64,000 nucleotides of DNA from Phymatolithon calcareum (GCA_977006965.1 OZ345353.1:2480001-2544000), one strand, 5' to 3'; shown: positions 1 to 10,468, counted from the first letter of the stretch. A program made the numbers and translations. The notes: generated by a model from the letters alone, not told the origin.

Positions 1-1
1 C

Positions 2-136
2 GGTTTGGGAATTGATAATGTTGCCTACGAACTGAGCGCGATCACATTACGGGACGGCAAATTCGACATCAACAACTGGTTTCTACATTCTTTGAAGCTG
101 AAAGTCGTCAGCGAACAGTTGCGCTGGCTTGTCTAA
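2..136 (+). CDS. C-terminal end of an unrecognised protein (partial)
   Basis: Frame 2 is open from the window edge to a TAA at 134-136 and gives 44 residues ending KLKVVSEQLRWLV. The residue mix is ordinary and protein-like (GIDNVAYELSAITL near the left edge), and the codon use resembles the neighbouring real genes, so this is probably the 3' end of a gene lying mostly outside the window. I do not recognise the family. The next gene starts about 1 kb downstream on the same strand. Confidence 0.45.
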   Translation, partial: GLGIDNVAYELSAITLRDGKFDINNWFLHSLKLKVVSEQLRWLV

Positions 137-1098
137 GTGCGCCATCGATGGATAGGCTACCAGGCTCTTCGATGACATTGATGATTAATAAATTTTATTG
201 AATAAGATTTGAGTCAAGGCCAGTACAACACTCACCGCTTTCTGCATGACTTCTTTTTGGAGTGCCGCGGTAGTCGCTGCGAAACGTAGAAAACAGGGTG
301 CTATTTATTTTCTTGGAACCTGTTGCACATTGCGTTTTTCAGTTTGTGCAAGTCTTCAAGGATGTTTGAGTGGGGATGCATGGTTATTTTTTAGAATCAC
401 GCAAAAGGTGGCAACTTCTGTCTTCAACATCCAACACGCTCTAATCCCTTAACATCTCCCTGATGCGAAGTTCTATCCATGCGAGGGCTCGAGTGAGTCT
501 CTAGTGTCTGCAAACGCGTTGGTAACTTTTAAATAAAAACCCACTGTTCTTTTTCTTCGAGTGAGTTTCTTGCATTCATACTCGGTCTTGTGGTACATCT
601 TCATCGTACACGGGAGAGCAACAAGCTCAATCACAGCTCAGTCTTTTCAAAAATTGATATTCTCCACAGCGGAACTCTGTTGAAAAGCACTCTCAGGCGT
701 GCCATGTGCATATTCCTGTCCCTTACGAGAAGTTTTGCGATGTTTAAGCGTGACTGCATTGTTTGTGTCAGGTGCAACGATGTAGATAGAGAGGTGCGGT
801 GATGTGCACGGCCACCAGTTGTCTGAAATCCCATCCCTTGCTGAAATTGGTCATAGATGACAGGTCGGAAGTTCGCTTCTCTAGGAGGCCGCGTGGGCTC
901 GAGCGTTTGCTCCAATTTCATTTCGGAACTCCCGTAGAGTGCTGCCACGCACGGATGCCCGTTTCTCACGTTATGCTTTGATCGCAGAATCGCCAGGTAA
1001 ACATTTCAAAATTTTTCACAACCTTTCATTCCGAATCTGATTGCCTATGCACTCCTCGCCCGCTGTGCCCCCGACTCGTCGAGGCTGACTTCCCGGCG
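137..1098. other. Intergenic region with a LINE relic
   Basis: No gene can be supported here. The middle part (about 481-969) is a decayed retroelement, listed separately. The remainder, including the 110 bases before the sulfotransferase ATG, shows no repeat or motif I can name. Confidence 0.5.
481..969 (-). mobile_element. Decayed LINE 3'-end relic
   Basis: On the minus strand one frame reads ARLRVLFNRVPLWRIS and, after a frameshift, AVIELVALP and then KTEYECKKLT. The same blocks occur in the minus-strand ORF at 11227-11799 (CLRLIFNRAPLWRKS, AVIELVALQ, EIEYECKRLT). The two loci therefore carry the same retroelement tail, this one broken by at least one frameshift. The link to LINEs is indirect: a related tail follows reverse-transcriptase sequence near 47.2-47.9 kb. 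Confidence 0.55.
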
Positions 1099-1974
1099 AT
1101 GCGCACCAGAATGGTGCGTCCCCTGTGGCTATATATTTCCTGCGTACCGCTGTGCATTCTTATCTTGCCAGCGCTCTTATCCACATTGCGTACATATCGC
1201 AGTAGGTCGCCATCCACGTCGATGCCACGCCGAAAGCGAGAAGCACTTTGGGCACGCCCAGATGCACCGGAAGAGCAGGTCCTCGCAGTACGCCGAGAAG
1301 TTCTTTTATCGTCTCCAGTGAAGCAGATTCGAGTGCTGCCGCGCCTGGGCGCAATTTTCTGCCCTATTCCAGGAGTGGCGTCCAAAGCTCTGCTGCGCGC
1401 ACTGGAGCGCGCCGAGGGAGTTGGTGAGGATGAATTGCCTGTTCTCGCGGAGTACGCCTTGCGCGATCGCGAGCGTTTCCTTGTTCGGAAGGAAATCTTC
1501 CGGTTCGTTTTTGTACGTCACCCGTTTTCCCGCGTACTCTCCGCCTTTTACGCCGGAAGGGCTTTTTCCGAACTAGATAGCCCCGGATACCGTGAGTTTA
1601 TGGGGTATGTCCGGGGCCGTCCGCTTGCGCCTGATGAGCATGAGTTGCAGCCGTTATCCTTTTTGTTCTTTCTCACGTTTCTGAGCAATAAGAAGGGAAA
1701 TGTGCTTTGGGAAAGGTTCATACCGCAGAATGACCTCTGCGGACTAGATTCATTTGAGTATACATTCGTGGGACGTTTGGAGGAGTTCGAGAAGGGTATT
1801 GCAAAGGTTGAACAACGTTTGGCTCGCACGCTTCGACCACTGGATACTCCTGCATTTTCCAGTAACGCCTCGCGAACCATGCGCGAAATGTTCAAGTCCC
1901 GAAAAAGAAGAGCCAAGGTCATCAAACTCTACGCTGTGGATCTCAAGGTACTTCGCTATGACTCTGTCTTTTAG
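1099..1974 (+). CDS. Carbohydrate sulfotransferase, Golgi type II membrane (sulfotransferase family 2)
   Basis: A 291-residue protein likely to transfer sulfate from PAPS to a polysaccharide in the Golgi lumen; in red algae such enzymes are expected to sulfate carrageenan or agar-type galactans. A short cytoplasmic N-terminus is followed by one hydrophobic anchor (residues about 8-28), typical of a type II Golgi enzyme. The 5'-phosphosulfate loop appears as IFCPIPGVASKALLRAL (about 95-111), a variant of the usual basic-G-x-S/T loop, and the 3'-phosphate loop as FVFVRHPFSRVLSAFY (about 138-153), which is very typical of the CHST8-14 class. The length is slightly short for the family. The first in-frame ATG (1099) is used. 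Its stop lies 95 bases from the stop of the convergent GFM2 gene. The acceptor sugar cannot be told from sequence. Confidence 0.85.
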   Translation: MRTRMVRPLWLYISCVPLCILILPALLSTLRTYRSRSPSTSMPRRKREALWARPDAPEEQVLAVRREVLLSSPVKQIRVLPRLGAIFCPIPGVASKALLRALERAEGVGEDELPVLAEYALRDRERFLVRKEIFRFVFVRHPFSRVLSAFYAGRAFSELDSPGYREFMGYVRGRPLAPDEHELQPLSFLFFLTFLSNKKGNVLWERFIPQNDLCGLDSFEYTFVGRLEEFEKGIAKVEQRLARTLRPLDTPAFSSNASRTMREMFKSRKRRAKVIKLYAVDLKVLRYDSVF

Positions 1975-2069
1975 CTTGCCTAATTCTGACCACACCAAAA
2001 CTTTTAAATCTCGAAGATATTGCGGAAGCGCGGCACCATACCATTCATCTTTGCGATTATCTCTTTTCA

Positions 2070-4389
2070 TTACCACCGTGACTTAACATGCTCAAGAATC
2101 GCATCTGGGACTTGCTTATATGCCAAGAATGTCATGCTAAAATCTCCGCGTCCCTTACATATCGATCTCATCTTTGTCGCCCATCCAATCATGCCTTGCA
2201 GCGGAACGGTAGCTTTGATATTTACGAGCCCGCTTCCGCCGCCACCTGCATACTCGATATGTTCAACGTCATCCACTACCCCACGGCAATGATTGGGATG
2301 ACAAAGCTCAGTTGAAACGTCGCCCGCAAAACACTCAGGGACCGTGCACTCCACACGCATCACGGGCTCCAGGACGACCGGTCCTGCGGCTACTAGAGCA
2401 GCACGAGTTGCTTGACTCGCACAAGCCCGCAGAGCAACAATATTGTCTGAGCTACCGCCGGGTCCACTGTCGAGTTTGCTCACTGTCGCGCAAATCGATC
2501 GCGTTTGAAACCCGCACACTGCACCACGATCCAATGCCGCACGCACTCCCTCCTCGAGAGCCATTTGCTGCTCACGTGACCATCCTTCTCCATTAACGAG
2601 GACTGAGTTCACATCTCCAGGGGCAACGCGCACACGCAGGTTTGCCACCAGATGCGCTGATCCTATACGCGCGTCGTAGTGTTCATCGTGCACGGCAGTA
2701 CTGGATACACTCTCGCGGTAAGCGACCCGGGGGTGGGACGTGCGAATTTCAATGTCGAGTTCGCTTTTCATTCTGTCTGATACTGCTTCGAGATGCAGTT
2801 CCCCGACTCCCGATAAAAGCGTCTCACCCGTATTTTCGTCATGCGTCAGGCGGAGAGAGGGGTCCTCTGCTAGCTGCTTGGAGAGAAAATGATCTAATTC
2901 TCGCTGGTCTGATGGAGAGTCAGTTTCCAAAGCCACTGAGCATACCGCCGGTGGGACTTCCATGCCCTCCAAAATCATATTTGGAGAAGATTGACCCGGT
3001 TCATGAACGGTAATTGTGTCTCCGGTCTCAGTATAACGTAGACCAACCTGTGCGAGAAGATAGAAATCGTCTTAGTTAGATTTGTGTCATAGTTCCTCTC
3101 GTTCGCCACATGCGTGCGCAAGAAAAAGAATGCGAAAATTCGTCAGGATTACAACTTACCATTGCGAAAATGTCACCACATTCGATCCTATCCATTTCGA
3201 CGAACTCGTCTGCAAGAACGTACAGCCACCTAGACGGTCGTTCTTTCTCCTTTTTGTTGCAATTCCACAGCGGGAACTTGCGTTCTTCCAGCCGTCCAGA
3301 AAAAGCCCTGAAATGGACAAGCCGTCCTCTATGTCGATCATGGGTCACCTTGAAAGCCTGAGCCATAAAGGGGGCACTACTGTCGCTTTCTATTTCAAAA
3401 ATCTTGCCGTCCTGACTCTTTGCAGAAACCGCAGGCCGTTCACACGGTGCAGGTAGATAGTCCACAACCGCGTCCATAGCCTCTCTGACACCAACGTCCT
3501 TCAGGGCGGCCGCACAAAGAACCGGTACAATCTCACGTCGCCCACATGCCCGTCGGACCGCCGCCCGCAACACATCCGCAGGGACGGGACCTTCCTCCAT
3601 CCACAGCATCATAATCTCATCATCCACCTCCGCGATAGCTTCAACAAGCTCCTCACGAGCTTTACGGGCTCTGTCCATTTCTGCACCCTCGCATGCCACA
3701 CTATCCGGAACGTGTTCCCCAGACCGCATTTCCAGCGCGATGAGATCCATGACCCCCACAAAGACGCCGTCCGGCCCAACGAGCGGAAACTGAAGCAGAG
3801 GGGCGCGAACACCAAAATGCGCACGAACTTCCTCCAAAACAGAATGCAATCGCGCGCCGTCGCGGTCCATTTTGTTGACGACGAGCAAACGAGGGAGACC
3901 TGAGCGATCTGCCTGACGCCAGACTGTTTCCGTCTGCGGTTGAACGCCAGCGACAGCATCCACCAGAATGACTACGGAGTCCATTACGCGCAACGCTCGC
4001 TCAACCTCAAAGGTAAAGTCGAGATGCCCAGGTGAATCGACGAGGAAGATGCGATGTCCGCCCCAGTCGAACGTTGCTGACGCAGCACTGATTGTGATTC
4101 CGCGCTCACGTTCAGCAGGCAGAAAGTCTAATGCGGTGTCCCCACTGTCAACTCGACCCATGCGGCGTCTGTTTAGTGTTCCCGAAGCATGCAGAATTGC
4201 CTCGCAAGTCGTAGTTTTCCCAGCGTCGATGTGCGCCGCGATCCCGAACACCCGCTTGCGCGCCAGGGAGGGCGCCGCATCAGTGCCACGCGAGACGGCT
4301 GCGTCATGGCATTGTGAGAGAAGGCGGAGATAACTGAGGGCAGTACCTCGGGGCCTTCTCGTCGCGCTTCGCAGCAGCAGAGCTTGCAT
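2070..4389 (-). CDS. GFM2: Mitochondrial elongation factor G2 (ribosome-recycling GTPase), two exons
   Basis: The coding sequence is complement(join(2070..3047,3160..4389)), 735 residues. In other eukaryotes this translational GTPase works with mitochondrial RRF to split ribosomes after termination. The start chosen is the ATG at 4389, giving a basic, serine/arginine-rich leader consistent with mitochondrial import; further upstream there is only a non-AUG extension. G1 is AHIDAGKTT (52-60), G3 DSPGH and G4 NKMD. Domain II runs up to GDIFAM, where a GTAAGT donor (3159) begins a 112-base intron ending CACAG (3048-3052). Exon 2 resumes VGLRYTETGDTI and continues through domains III-V. Splicing keeps phase 0 and restores the conserved G-D-I-F-A-M-V-G-L motif. 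Length is close to human GFM2. The 5' end faces COG2 at 207 bp. The assignment to EF-G2 rather than EF-G1 rests on overall resemblance. Confidence 0.88.
3048..3159 (-). other. Spliceosomal intron in GFM2 (112 bp)
   Basis: On the minus strand the donor is ATG|GTAAGT and the acceptor is TCTTCTCGCACAG|GTTGG. Reading through the intron gives an early stop, whereas removing it joins two EF-G blocks in phase 0. It is the only intron I can place with confidence in this window. Confidence 0.88.
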
Positions 4390-4595
4390 CGCTGCCCATC
4401 GATTCTCGCTCGCACGGGTTGACAGTATACGGGCAGGGACATCCCGTGCGTTGCCGTGTGGATCATGGGCTTGATCCAATTTTGATGGTATGATAAATTT
4501 GCTGACAGAAGAAAAAATCAAATTTGCGATTTCAGGATTGCATCATTCATCACTGTGCGAACAGGGAGACGGCCACCGGCCAGAGCTAGCTACCA
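4390..4595. promoter_or_regulatory. Shared GFM2/COG2 divergent promoter region
   Basis: Only 206 bases separate the two divergent start codons, so both core promoters and 5' UTRs must lie here or overlap the coding ends. I see no clear TATA box. The assignment is positional. Confidence 0.5.
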
Positions 4596-6773
4596 ATGTC
4601 CATCATGACAAAGCAACGCGCACGGCAGCTCTGCTTCGATCCAGCACTTCTGGAAAGTCCAGACTTTGACGTTCAGCAATTTGTTGCGTCTGTGCGATCC
4701 AAAGTGCCGCTGAGTGTGCTACGCGACGACTTACGTGCGAACCTTGAAGAGCTGCAAGCGGAGCTTGTAAGCTGTGTGCAGCATGACTTCCAGACTTTTG
4801 TATCTCTAGGACCTTCCATAGCGGAAGTGGAACCGCTTGCTAAAGCAGCGCTAGATCCACTCGCCTCTCTCAAGTCCGATCTTAGCGCTCTCGTTGCATC
4901 TCTCGATGAGGAAATATCCGACCTCGATACGACACTTTCCCGCCGCGCATCGACCTCTGCCAAGAAAGCGGCACTTGAAACTATTTTGCGCACGAATGAA
5001 CTTCTTCAAAAATGCGAACGGTTGATCAAAAGCTTTAGCCGACTTAAATCGGGTTCCGAGGACGCGCTCCGCCTCTCCGAGCGAATCGCAACTTCCTACG
5101 CCCAATTGGAATACTCGCTCTCTCGGGCGGGCAGTGGAAAATTCATCCGCACTCTAAGCGTGCGTCTCAGCGTCGTCAAGCGCGGTGTCCGCAACATTTT
5201 GGAAGCTTGGCTTCGTCGAGCGCTCTTCCCCAGTGGTGGTAAAGACAGTTACGACACTGATATGCTTGCGCGTGCTCTCGGTATGCACGTTACGGCTGGT
5301 CTTTCTACCGAAGCAGAGGCTTTTTTCAAGAGCGAGGTTGTTTCACCCTTTGCGAACACACGTCTTAAACTCGCCCCGATGCTCGCGTCTGCGGAACGTC
5401 GACGCAGCACGAAAACCGGCTCCGTCTCGGCGGCTGATGCCCTGGAATGTGCTACTGAGGAGGTGTTTGCCTTTCTTGGGGAGAAGGTCACTCCCCTTGT
5501 CAGCCTCGTTGAGAGTGAGGAGCGTCTGCGTTGTCGACTAGATTTCGTCTCCGCTGCTGTGTGGCCTGCGATTGAAAGTGCAGTGTGCTCGCACATGGCT
5601 GCGGCATTCTCCCCAGGTATCCCTGATGTGTTTCACAAAAGCGTACGTACTGGTTCGCGTCTTTATGCGGCTGTGGAGGCTGCGGCTGGAAATGATGCTC
5701 AGCGAGATCGTCTCCGTAAATCGTCTGCAACAGCTGATTTTTGGAAGCGTTGGAATCTACCAGTTTATTTTCAGCTTCGCTTCTCGGATATTACTGCTGC
5801 ATTTGATGAACGCTTGCGTGGTGGCCCTGAGCCCGTTGCCGAAAATACTGAGATGATGCAGGGTGCCGGTGCGGGACTCCTGCGCAGTGACGTATACAAA
5901 GCGCAAGCAACTGTGGCATTAGTAGCGGCGCTCCGACGTTGCTGGTCGGAAGATGTATTCCTTCCCGCCCTTACACACCGCTTTCTGAGATTGTCATTCC
6001 AACTGCTCGCGCGGTACGTCACGTGGGTGCGGTCCGGACTGGCCGGTGACTGGAAGACTGAGGAGACTATCGCTGATGGCGCAGCGCTAGTCTACTCCGA
6101 TGTTGTGCTTCTGCAAAAACGCGTTCCTGCGGAACTCGCTTCCGTGCAGCGGAAACGTACGAAAGGGCTGTCGGAGCAGATGCAGGAGGATTTGGACTGT
6201 GCATTCTCGGAGGCAGTTGGTGCTTGTGCTGGTCTTCTCCCTGACCTTTCCAGGTCGATTTCGGACGTGTTAGCCACAACTTGCGTGGACAACTTGAAAC
6301 CCCTTCGCAGTATTTTGGCGACGTACCATATGTCTTCGAAGCCGGCACCAACGACACATTCGCAGTTTGTGCCAAAGATTTTGAGACCGCTTAAACTGTT
6401 CTTGACAGCGAATGAGAACCGACTCCCGGCGGAAGAACGTGCGAAGATTGCGAGTGCGGTTGCAGAGCAAACTACACTGGAGTATTACCAAATGGCAACG
6501 GAGCTTTTGAGCAAAAATAAGAATAGCGAAGAAACGCTGCGAAGACTGAATATCGGGCGGGGCGGCAATGTTGGTATGACTGCTCCTGGAGCGGTTAGCG
6601 TCACAGAAAAGATATCAACGCAGCTTTTCCTGGATGTTAACAAGTTTATGGACGAGATAACGGCACAAGGAGTCGATGTGAATACGGTACCCAGCGTAAA
6701 TCTGCTCAGGGATTGCGTAAAGAGAAATGATAATTCTTCAGCGCCTCAGAATATTGAGGCATTGACAAATTAA
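4596..6773 (+). CDS. COG2: Conserved oligomeric Golgi complex subunit 2
   Basis: A 725-residue protein of the lobe-A COG tether, which guides retrograde vesicles within the Golgi and keeps glycosyl- and sulfotransferases in place. The N-terminus LCFDPALLESPDFDVQQF (about 11-28) followed by VPLSVLRDDLRANLEELQ matches the characteristic opening of COG2 (LCFD...DFDVDHFV...LRDDL in animals). Residues about 30-180 are helical, with a heptad-like pattern fitting the CATCHR rod. The C-terminal third, including LKPLRSILATYHM and KILRPLKLFL, fits the COG2 C-terminal domain. Length agrees with the family. The start is the first ATG, with a second methionine three codons on. It is intronless and shares a short divergent promoter with GFM2. 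Confidence 0.85.
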   Translation: MSIMTKQRARQLCFDPALLESPDFDVQQFVASVRSKVPLSVLRDDLRANLEELQAELVSCVQHDFQTFVSLGPSIAEVEPLAKAALDPLASLKSDLSALVASLDEEISDLDTTLSRRASTSAKKAALETILRTNELLQKCERLIKSFSRLKSGSEDALRLSERIATSYAQLEYSLSRAGSGKFIRTLSVRLSVVKRGVRNILEAWLRRALFPSGGKDSYDTDMLARALGMHVTAGLSTEAEAFFKSEVVSPFANTRLKLAPMLASAERRRSTKTGSVSAADALECATEEVFAFLGEKVTPLVSLVESEERLRCRLDFVSAAVWPAIESAVCSHMAAAFSPGIPDVFHKSVRTGSRLYAAVEAAAGNDAQRDRLRKSSATADFWKRWNLPVYFQLRFSDITAAFDERLRGGPEPVAENTEMMQGAGAGLLRSDVYKAQATVALVAALRRCWSEDVFLPALTHRFLRLSFQLLARYVTWVRSGLAGDWKTEETIADGAALVYSDVVLLQKRVPAELASVQRKRTKGLSEQMQEDLDCAFSEAVGACAGLLPDLSRSISDVLATTCVDNLKPLRSILATYHMSSKPAPTTHSQFVPKILRPLKLFLTANENRLPAEERAKIASAVAEQTTLEYYQMATELLSKNKNSEETLRRLNIGRGGNVGMTAPGAVSVTEKISTQLFLDVNKFMDEITAQGVDVNTVPSVNLLRDCVKRNDNSSAPQNIEALTN

Positions 6774-7281
6774 ACTTGCACTCCAACTGTAGCTTTATTA
6801 TCACTGCTGTATAAATCTCGGTTTCCCATCTTCATCCATTTCGTTGTGTCTTCGTAGGAGTGCTCGGTTGTGTGTGACCCTGAATTCGGACGTGTCGGCC
6901 TATTGTCTCATTTTACTGTAGATGATTGTCGAGCCACTCAAGTTCAAGATTGTCATACAGTAATTTTGGATTTTGCAATTCGCATTGGCTGCTTGGAGTG
7001 CACTGCACACGATCCAAACGTCATCATGACGTCATGACCACTGGATCGAGTCTAGTAGAAATGATTTCTCGAGGACTGGGGCCTAACCATTCATGGCTCG
7101 ATGCCGCATTTCGGCTTTCGTACCAACCCTCTGCTTTCGCACAACACACACACACAAGGTGATTACTTCCAGTCCCCGAAACGACAGATTTGGACTGGGG
7201 AGCGTCGCAAACACAAAGCATCAGATTGCCATAATCGCGAGCCGCCGTTCGAAACACACGTGCAGATCAACACTGGCAAGC
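6774..7281. other. Intergenic, COG2 to DUF3088 gene
   Basis: About 500 bases with no supported gene. An open frame continues upstream of the DUF3088 start from about 7093, but that leader shows no family resemblance and contains a CA-repeat stretch near 7143, so I treat it as UTR or promoter. Confidence 0.4.
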
Positions 7282-7677
7282 ATGGATCAAATGAAGACAA
7301 GTGAAACACCAGGACTGTCGATCTCGCGGGACACACTTTTCTTGCTTCCCCCCGGATTTGAGGCTAACGGAAGGAGAGAATATTGTCCAGAATGCGCCGA
7401 GCTTTGGGGACTTTTGAGCTATTATCCCGCGATCAAAGAAAGCGTTGAAATTCGATATCAACCGATCGACAGGCCGCGGGCGGACATGGTGCATTTGATC
7501 GGCAAAATTTATCAAAACTGTCCAACGTTGGTGCTGGCGCCCGACAGTCCGGGTTTTGAGAAATGCGGCATGATGCAAACTAGAGGTTTGCGGGTATTCG
7601 ACAGTGCCAGAGACATTGGCCGTTATTATGCGCAGCGCTTCGGAACTGCTGTCCCTCGTGGCTCAGGGCCTCTATAG
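7282..7677 (+). CDS. DUF3088-like small protein, bacterial type
   Basis: A 131-residue soluble protein with the plan of bacterial DUF3088 proteins: an opening DTLFLLPPGFE (about 20-30), then REYCPECAELWGLL with a CxxC pair (about 35-48), then a central IRYQPIDRPRADMVHLIGK segment and PTLVLAPDSPG. The opening, the YCPxC motif and the order strand-CxxC-helix-strand suggest a thioredoxin-like fold, but the function of the family is unknown. I chose ATG 7282 because it precedes the conserved opening by 19 residues; the frame remains open upstream. No intron, signal peptide or membrane segment is seen. Because the family is mainly bacterial, a transfer origin is plausible. The family call is from memory of the motif layout. 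Confidence 0.6.
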   Translation: MDQMKTSETPGLSISRDTLFLLPPGFEANGRREYCPECAELWGLLSYYPAIKESVEIRYQPIDRPRADMVHLIGKIYQNCPTLVLAPDSPGFEKCGMMQTRGLRVFDSARDIGRYYAQRFGTAVPRGSGPL

Positions 7678-9063
7678 CGAAGGGGCTCGTCTTGTAATGC
7701 CTGGGTGTGCGATAATTGCCTTATTGTCTTCGGCATTTTCCACGAGGGATAGATGGACGTAAGGTGCACACATCCATAGTCTCAGCGGCGTGAGTTCCAT
7801 CCAGTACAGGAGCTCCTTGTCCGATTGCAGTAACTAGCGATTTACGCGCGGTATCGCTGATATTGCAATTAAATGATCTTGGAACAGCACCACTTTCCCA
7901 ATGCCCCGCGTTTGAACATTCAGAAGAAAAATTGTCTCTCGGGTTCAGAATTTCTAATAGACTGAAACCAAGATTAGTAATTCACAATGCAGCTGCGCAG
8001 TATACCTAAAAACGAACTGCAGTACTCTAAAACGCAACGTTTTCTGCCATCCCGATTAGGTCGTCGAGCTCCGAAATCTGTGAAGATGAGCTTCTTATAT
8101 TCTAAGTATTGGAAGGGAGCGAAGAATAGACTGTTGCGTAAGCTGTGGCCTTTTCGCTGGTTTCTTCATTCTTCTGAAGAGAAGATACAACCAGAATGTC
8201 TTAGACTCGTGCTTGATAAGGATCATGGGCAAATCCCATCACTTCCACGCTGCTTAGAATACCGGTCGGGTCTATTCTGAACTCTGGTGGAATGTGTGAT
8301 GTCTTGGAAATGCGTGATTCAGTTTACTGCAGTGAATCAAAAGTAGTGCTTAACTAGGCTACGCCAAGAGGATCTGATCACGTCGCATGACTACTGGTCT
8401 ATCGTTCAGAGTATGCGTGCCAAGACAATGTCAGATACTCACTGCGTTGAACAGTCGCACGCGTCTACATCTAAGCCAACCATTGCTTGGGTAGTGCATG
8501 TATATCACCGACAGTGCACGTTGAGAGTAGGTGAATACCTGGATTTATTCGTTCACGAGGGTGTGCGCGTAGTCGATTGTGACCGTTGTTGTAGATGTAG
8601 GTGCAAATCGTGCAGTGCTTGTTATGTGCTGAGCCGAGAGTATTAGCAAAGTGGTCCGTTCAGTTTCAGCGCAAATAACGGAGAGACTGACACAGAAGAA
8701 CCCCCATTTGACTAGGCGCTCTCAGAAATGCCAACCTTGCTACTCGAAAAAACAATTTCCCCAGCTGTAACTAATGAAGCAGCAAAGAGCAATCGAGACA
8801 ATCGAAAACTGTGCCCCAAAAATAGGGCAGCTACCTGTGTCCACCCAAATCGTATTTTGCAAGGAAATGAACGCTTCCGAGAAGGGGGCACCTGCTTCTG
8901 GAAGTTGATGTTTGCATTCACGACGTCGTCTTGATGACGAGCGATGAAGCACACGGCATGCAACAATCATTGCGGTGACCGCTTTGAAAGAAACGGTACC
9001 TGATGCGATGGCCGTAGATTTACACTCGTAAAACAGTGATGCATTGGTAATACCACCTCTTGG

Positions 9064-9098
9064 TGGAGCAGACATACCAATTTGGTATGTCTGCTCCA
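9064..9098. repeat. Perfect 16-bp-stem hairpin with 3-nt loop
   Basis: The arm TGGAGCAGACATACCA (9064-9079), the spacer ATT and the exact inverse complement (9083-9098) form a perfect snap-back. No Pol III or terminator context is evident. It resembles a template-switch palindrome. Confidence 0.9.
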
Positions 9099-9857
9099 CT
9101 GAGACGTCTGTCACTTCCCCCCCCCCCCATTTCACTGAAGGAAGAATCAAATCCATTTCGGGATTTGGTCTTCTTGTCAAAAGCTGCGACTTCTACAGAT
9201 AAAATGGACAAGCGAAATGGTTTGATATCCAGCCCAGGGCGACGCGCTTCAACAGGACAACCGTGTTTCACTGATTTTCTCCCTCAGGGCCCATGATCCA
9301 CATTCAGAGCGCTAAATACAGCCGAGATATTCAGATTTCCGAAGCCCAGATGCCCTCACTGATTTTTTATAGTTTGATTTAATGCCTCCAATGGAATACA
9401 AGCGGAATTGTTCTCGTGAAGCGGCCCCACTATGTCTCGAATCTGTGCTATACCAATGGCCTGCACAAAAATCTCAATTCTCGGGCCTCTTTCGATGGTA
9501 TTGTGACGCCCTTGTCATGTCCATCTCTACTGTTCTTCACAGTTCTGGCCAGACGTTTAGGGGCTTACCTTCAATAGTAGTGCTTCCTAAATGTTTTAGC
9601 AAGCTGCAGGGGTATCATTTCGTGGTGATCAATTGCAAAATCTATTTTTTTTCTGTAGGAGCTTACCGAAGATATCATATCGCCTGGTTTAAATTCATTT
9701 TCTTGTTGTGGAGCACCGGACTGTCCACATTAGGAGCTCGTTTTCTTGGACATTCAAGTGTTGTGTAGAAGGCTAAACAATACGCTGTAAGTCTTTGCAT
9801 TAAAGACATCACTGTACGAGGGAATGAGTTTGTTTCGATATTCCAGAAGAATTCATG

Positions 9858-9865
9858 TATAAGAG
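9858..9865 (+). promoter_or_regulatory. TATA-like box of the first secreted-protein gene
   Basis: TATAAGAG lies 68 bases before the ATG at 9926, a suitable distance for a short 5' UTR. It is immediately followed by a small AGGAG/CTCCT inverted repeat (about 9864-9881). Single-site evidence only. Confidence 0.35.
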
Positions 9866-9925
9866 GAGGTTATATTCTCCTCACTGCCGTGAGCGCTCCT
9901 CCCATTGCCAATCGATCCAACAAAA

Positions 9926-10468
9926 ATGACGGTAATGTTTAAAATCTTCCTTGCCACAGTGCTCCTCTTCTCGCTGGCCTTAGCCCAGGCCCCTTTCGAT
10001 TCCGCAATCTTGGGAAAATCATTCGCCGCCTTTGACACGTGCTATAGGCCGAGGGGGGACCATGAGATCGTTGGAAAGTGGAACTCAATCGACTACAACG
10101 TCATGAATGATATTCATGTACCGCCCGCATGCCGCGAGGTTGTGAGTCTGAAATTTTTTCGACGATCTAGTACAACTTTGCCATTCATTGAGCACAACGT
10201 TCCTATTCTGAATGATGCCAAAGAATGCGTAGATGCAAACGTGTTTCAGTATCGTCCATGGACGGAGAGTCACCCAGATTTCATTAAGCATGTTCAAATG
10301 ATCGCCCAGGGAGCTGCAAAAATTCGAGACTTCCGATGCAATAAGGACGGTTTTCTTATTAAGGAACCCAAGGGTTCTGGTCCGAATCATGCAGTTGAGA
10401 AACTGATAGGCTATCTGCACGTCACTGCGTACGACTTTTCGTTCAGTATCGCCAAGAAGGATATCTAA
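9926..10468 (+). CDS. Small secreted Cys protein, paralogue 1
   Basis: A 180-residue protein with a clear signal peptide: a short basic start, a hydrophobic core (IFLATVLLFSLALA), then AQA-PF as a likely cleavage site. The mature part has four cysteines (CYRPRG, ACREV, ECVDAN, FRCN) that align with four of five in the protein at 12303-12806, implying two disulfides. Blocks shared with that paralogue are WNSIDY/LNSIDY, VSLKFF, LPFIEH, YRPW, a histidine then DF, and GAAKIRDF/GAATIRDF. No membrane segment follows the signal, so it is probably extracellular or vacuolar. I do not recognise the family. The start is ATG 9926; the methionine three codons later would serve equally. A TATA-like box precedes it. 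Confidence 0.75.
   Translation: MTVMFKIFLATVLLFSLALAQAPFDSAILGKSFAAFDTCYRPRGDHEIVGKWNSIDYNVMNDIHVPPACREVVSLKFFRRSSTTLPFIEHNVPILNDAKECVDANVFQYRPWTESHPDFIKHVQMIAQGAAKIRDFRCNKDGFLIKEPKGSGPNHAVEKLIGYLHVTAYDFSFSIAKKDI

Larger units (their letters stand above)
7678..9925. other. Long non-coding or unrecognised interval
   Basis: Some 2.2 kb without a gene I can support. Short open frames exist (for example 7987-8280, 97 residues, Lys/Arg rich, and 9382-9768, 128 residues), but they match nothing I know and have no paralogue in the window. The interval holds the perfect hairpin at 9064-9098, a C12 run at 9117-9128 and, at its end, a TATA-like box before the secreted-protein gene. Confidence 0.4.

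Noticed and set aside
7093-7281. N-terminal extension of the DUF3088 protein
   Set aside because: The 63 extra residues are encoded by CA-rich low-complexity DNA and lie outside the family's normal start.
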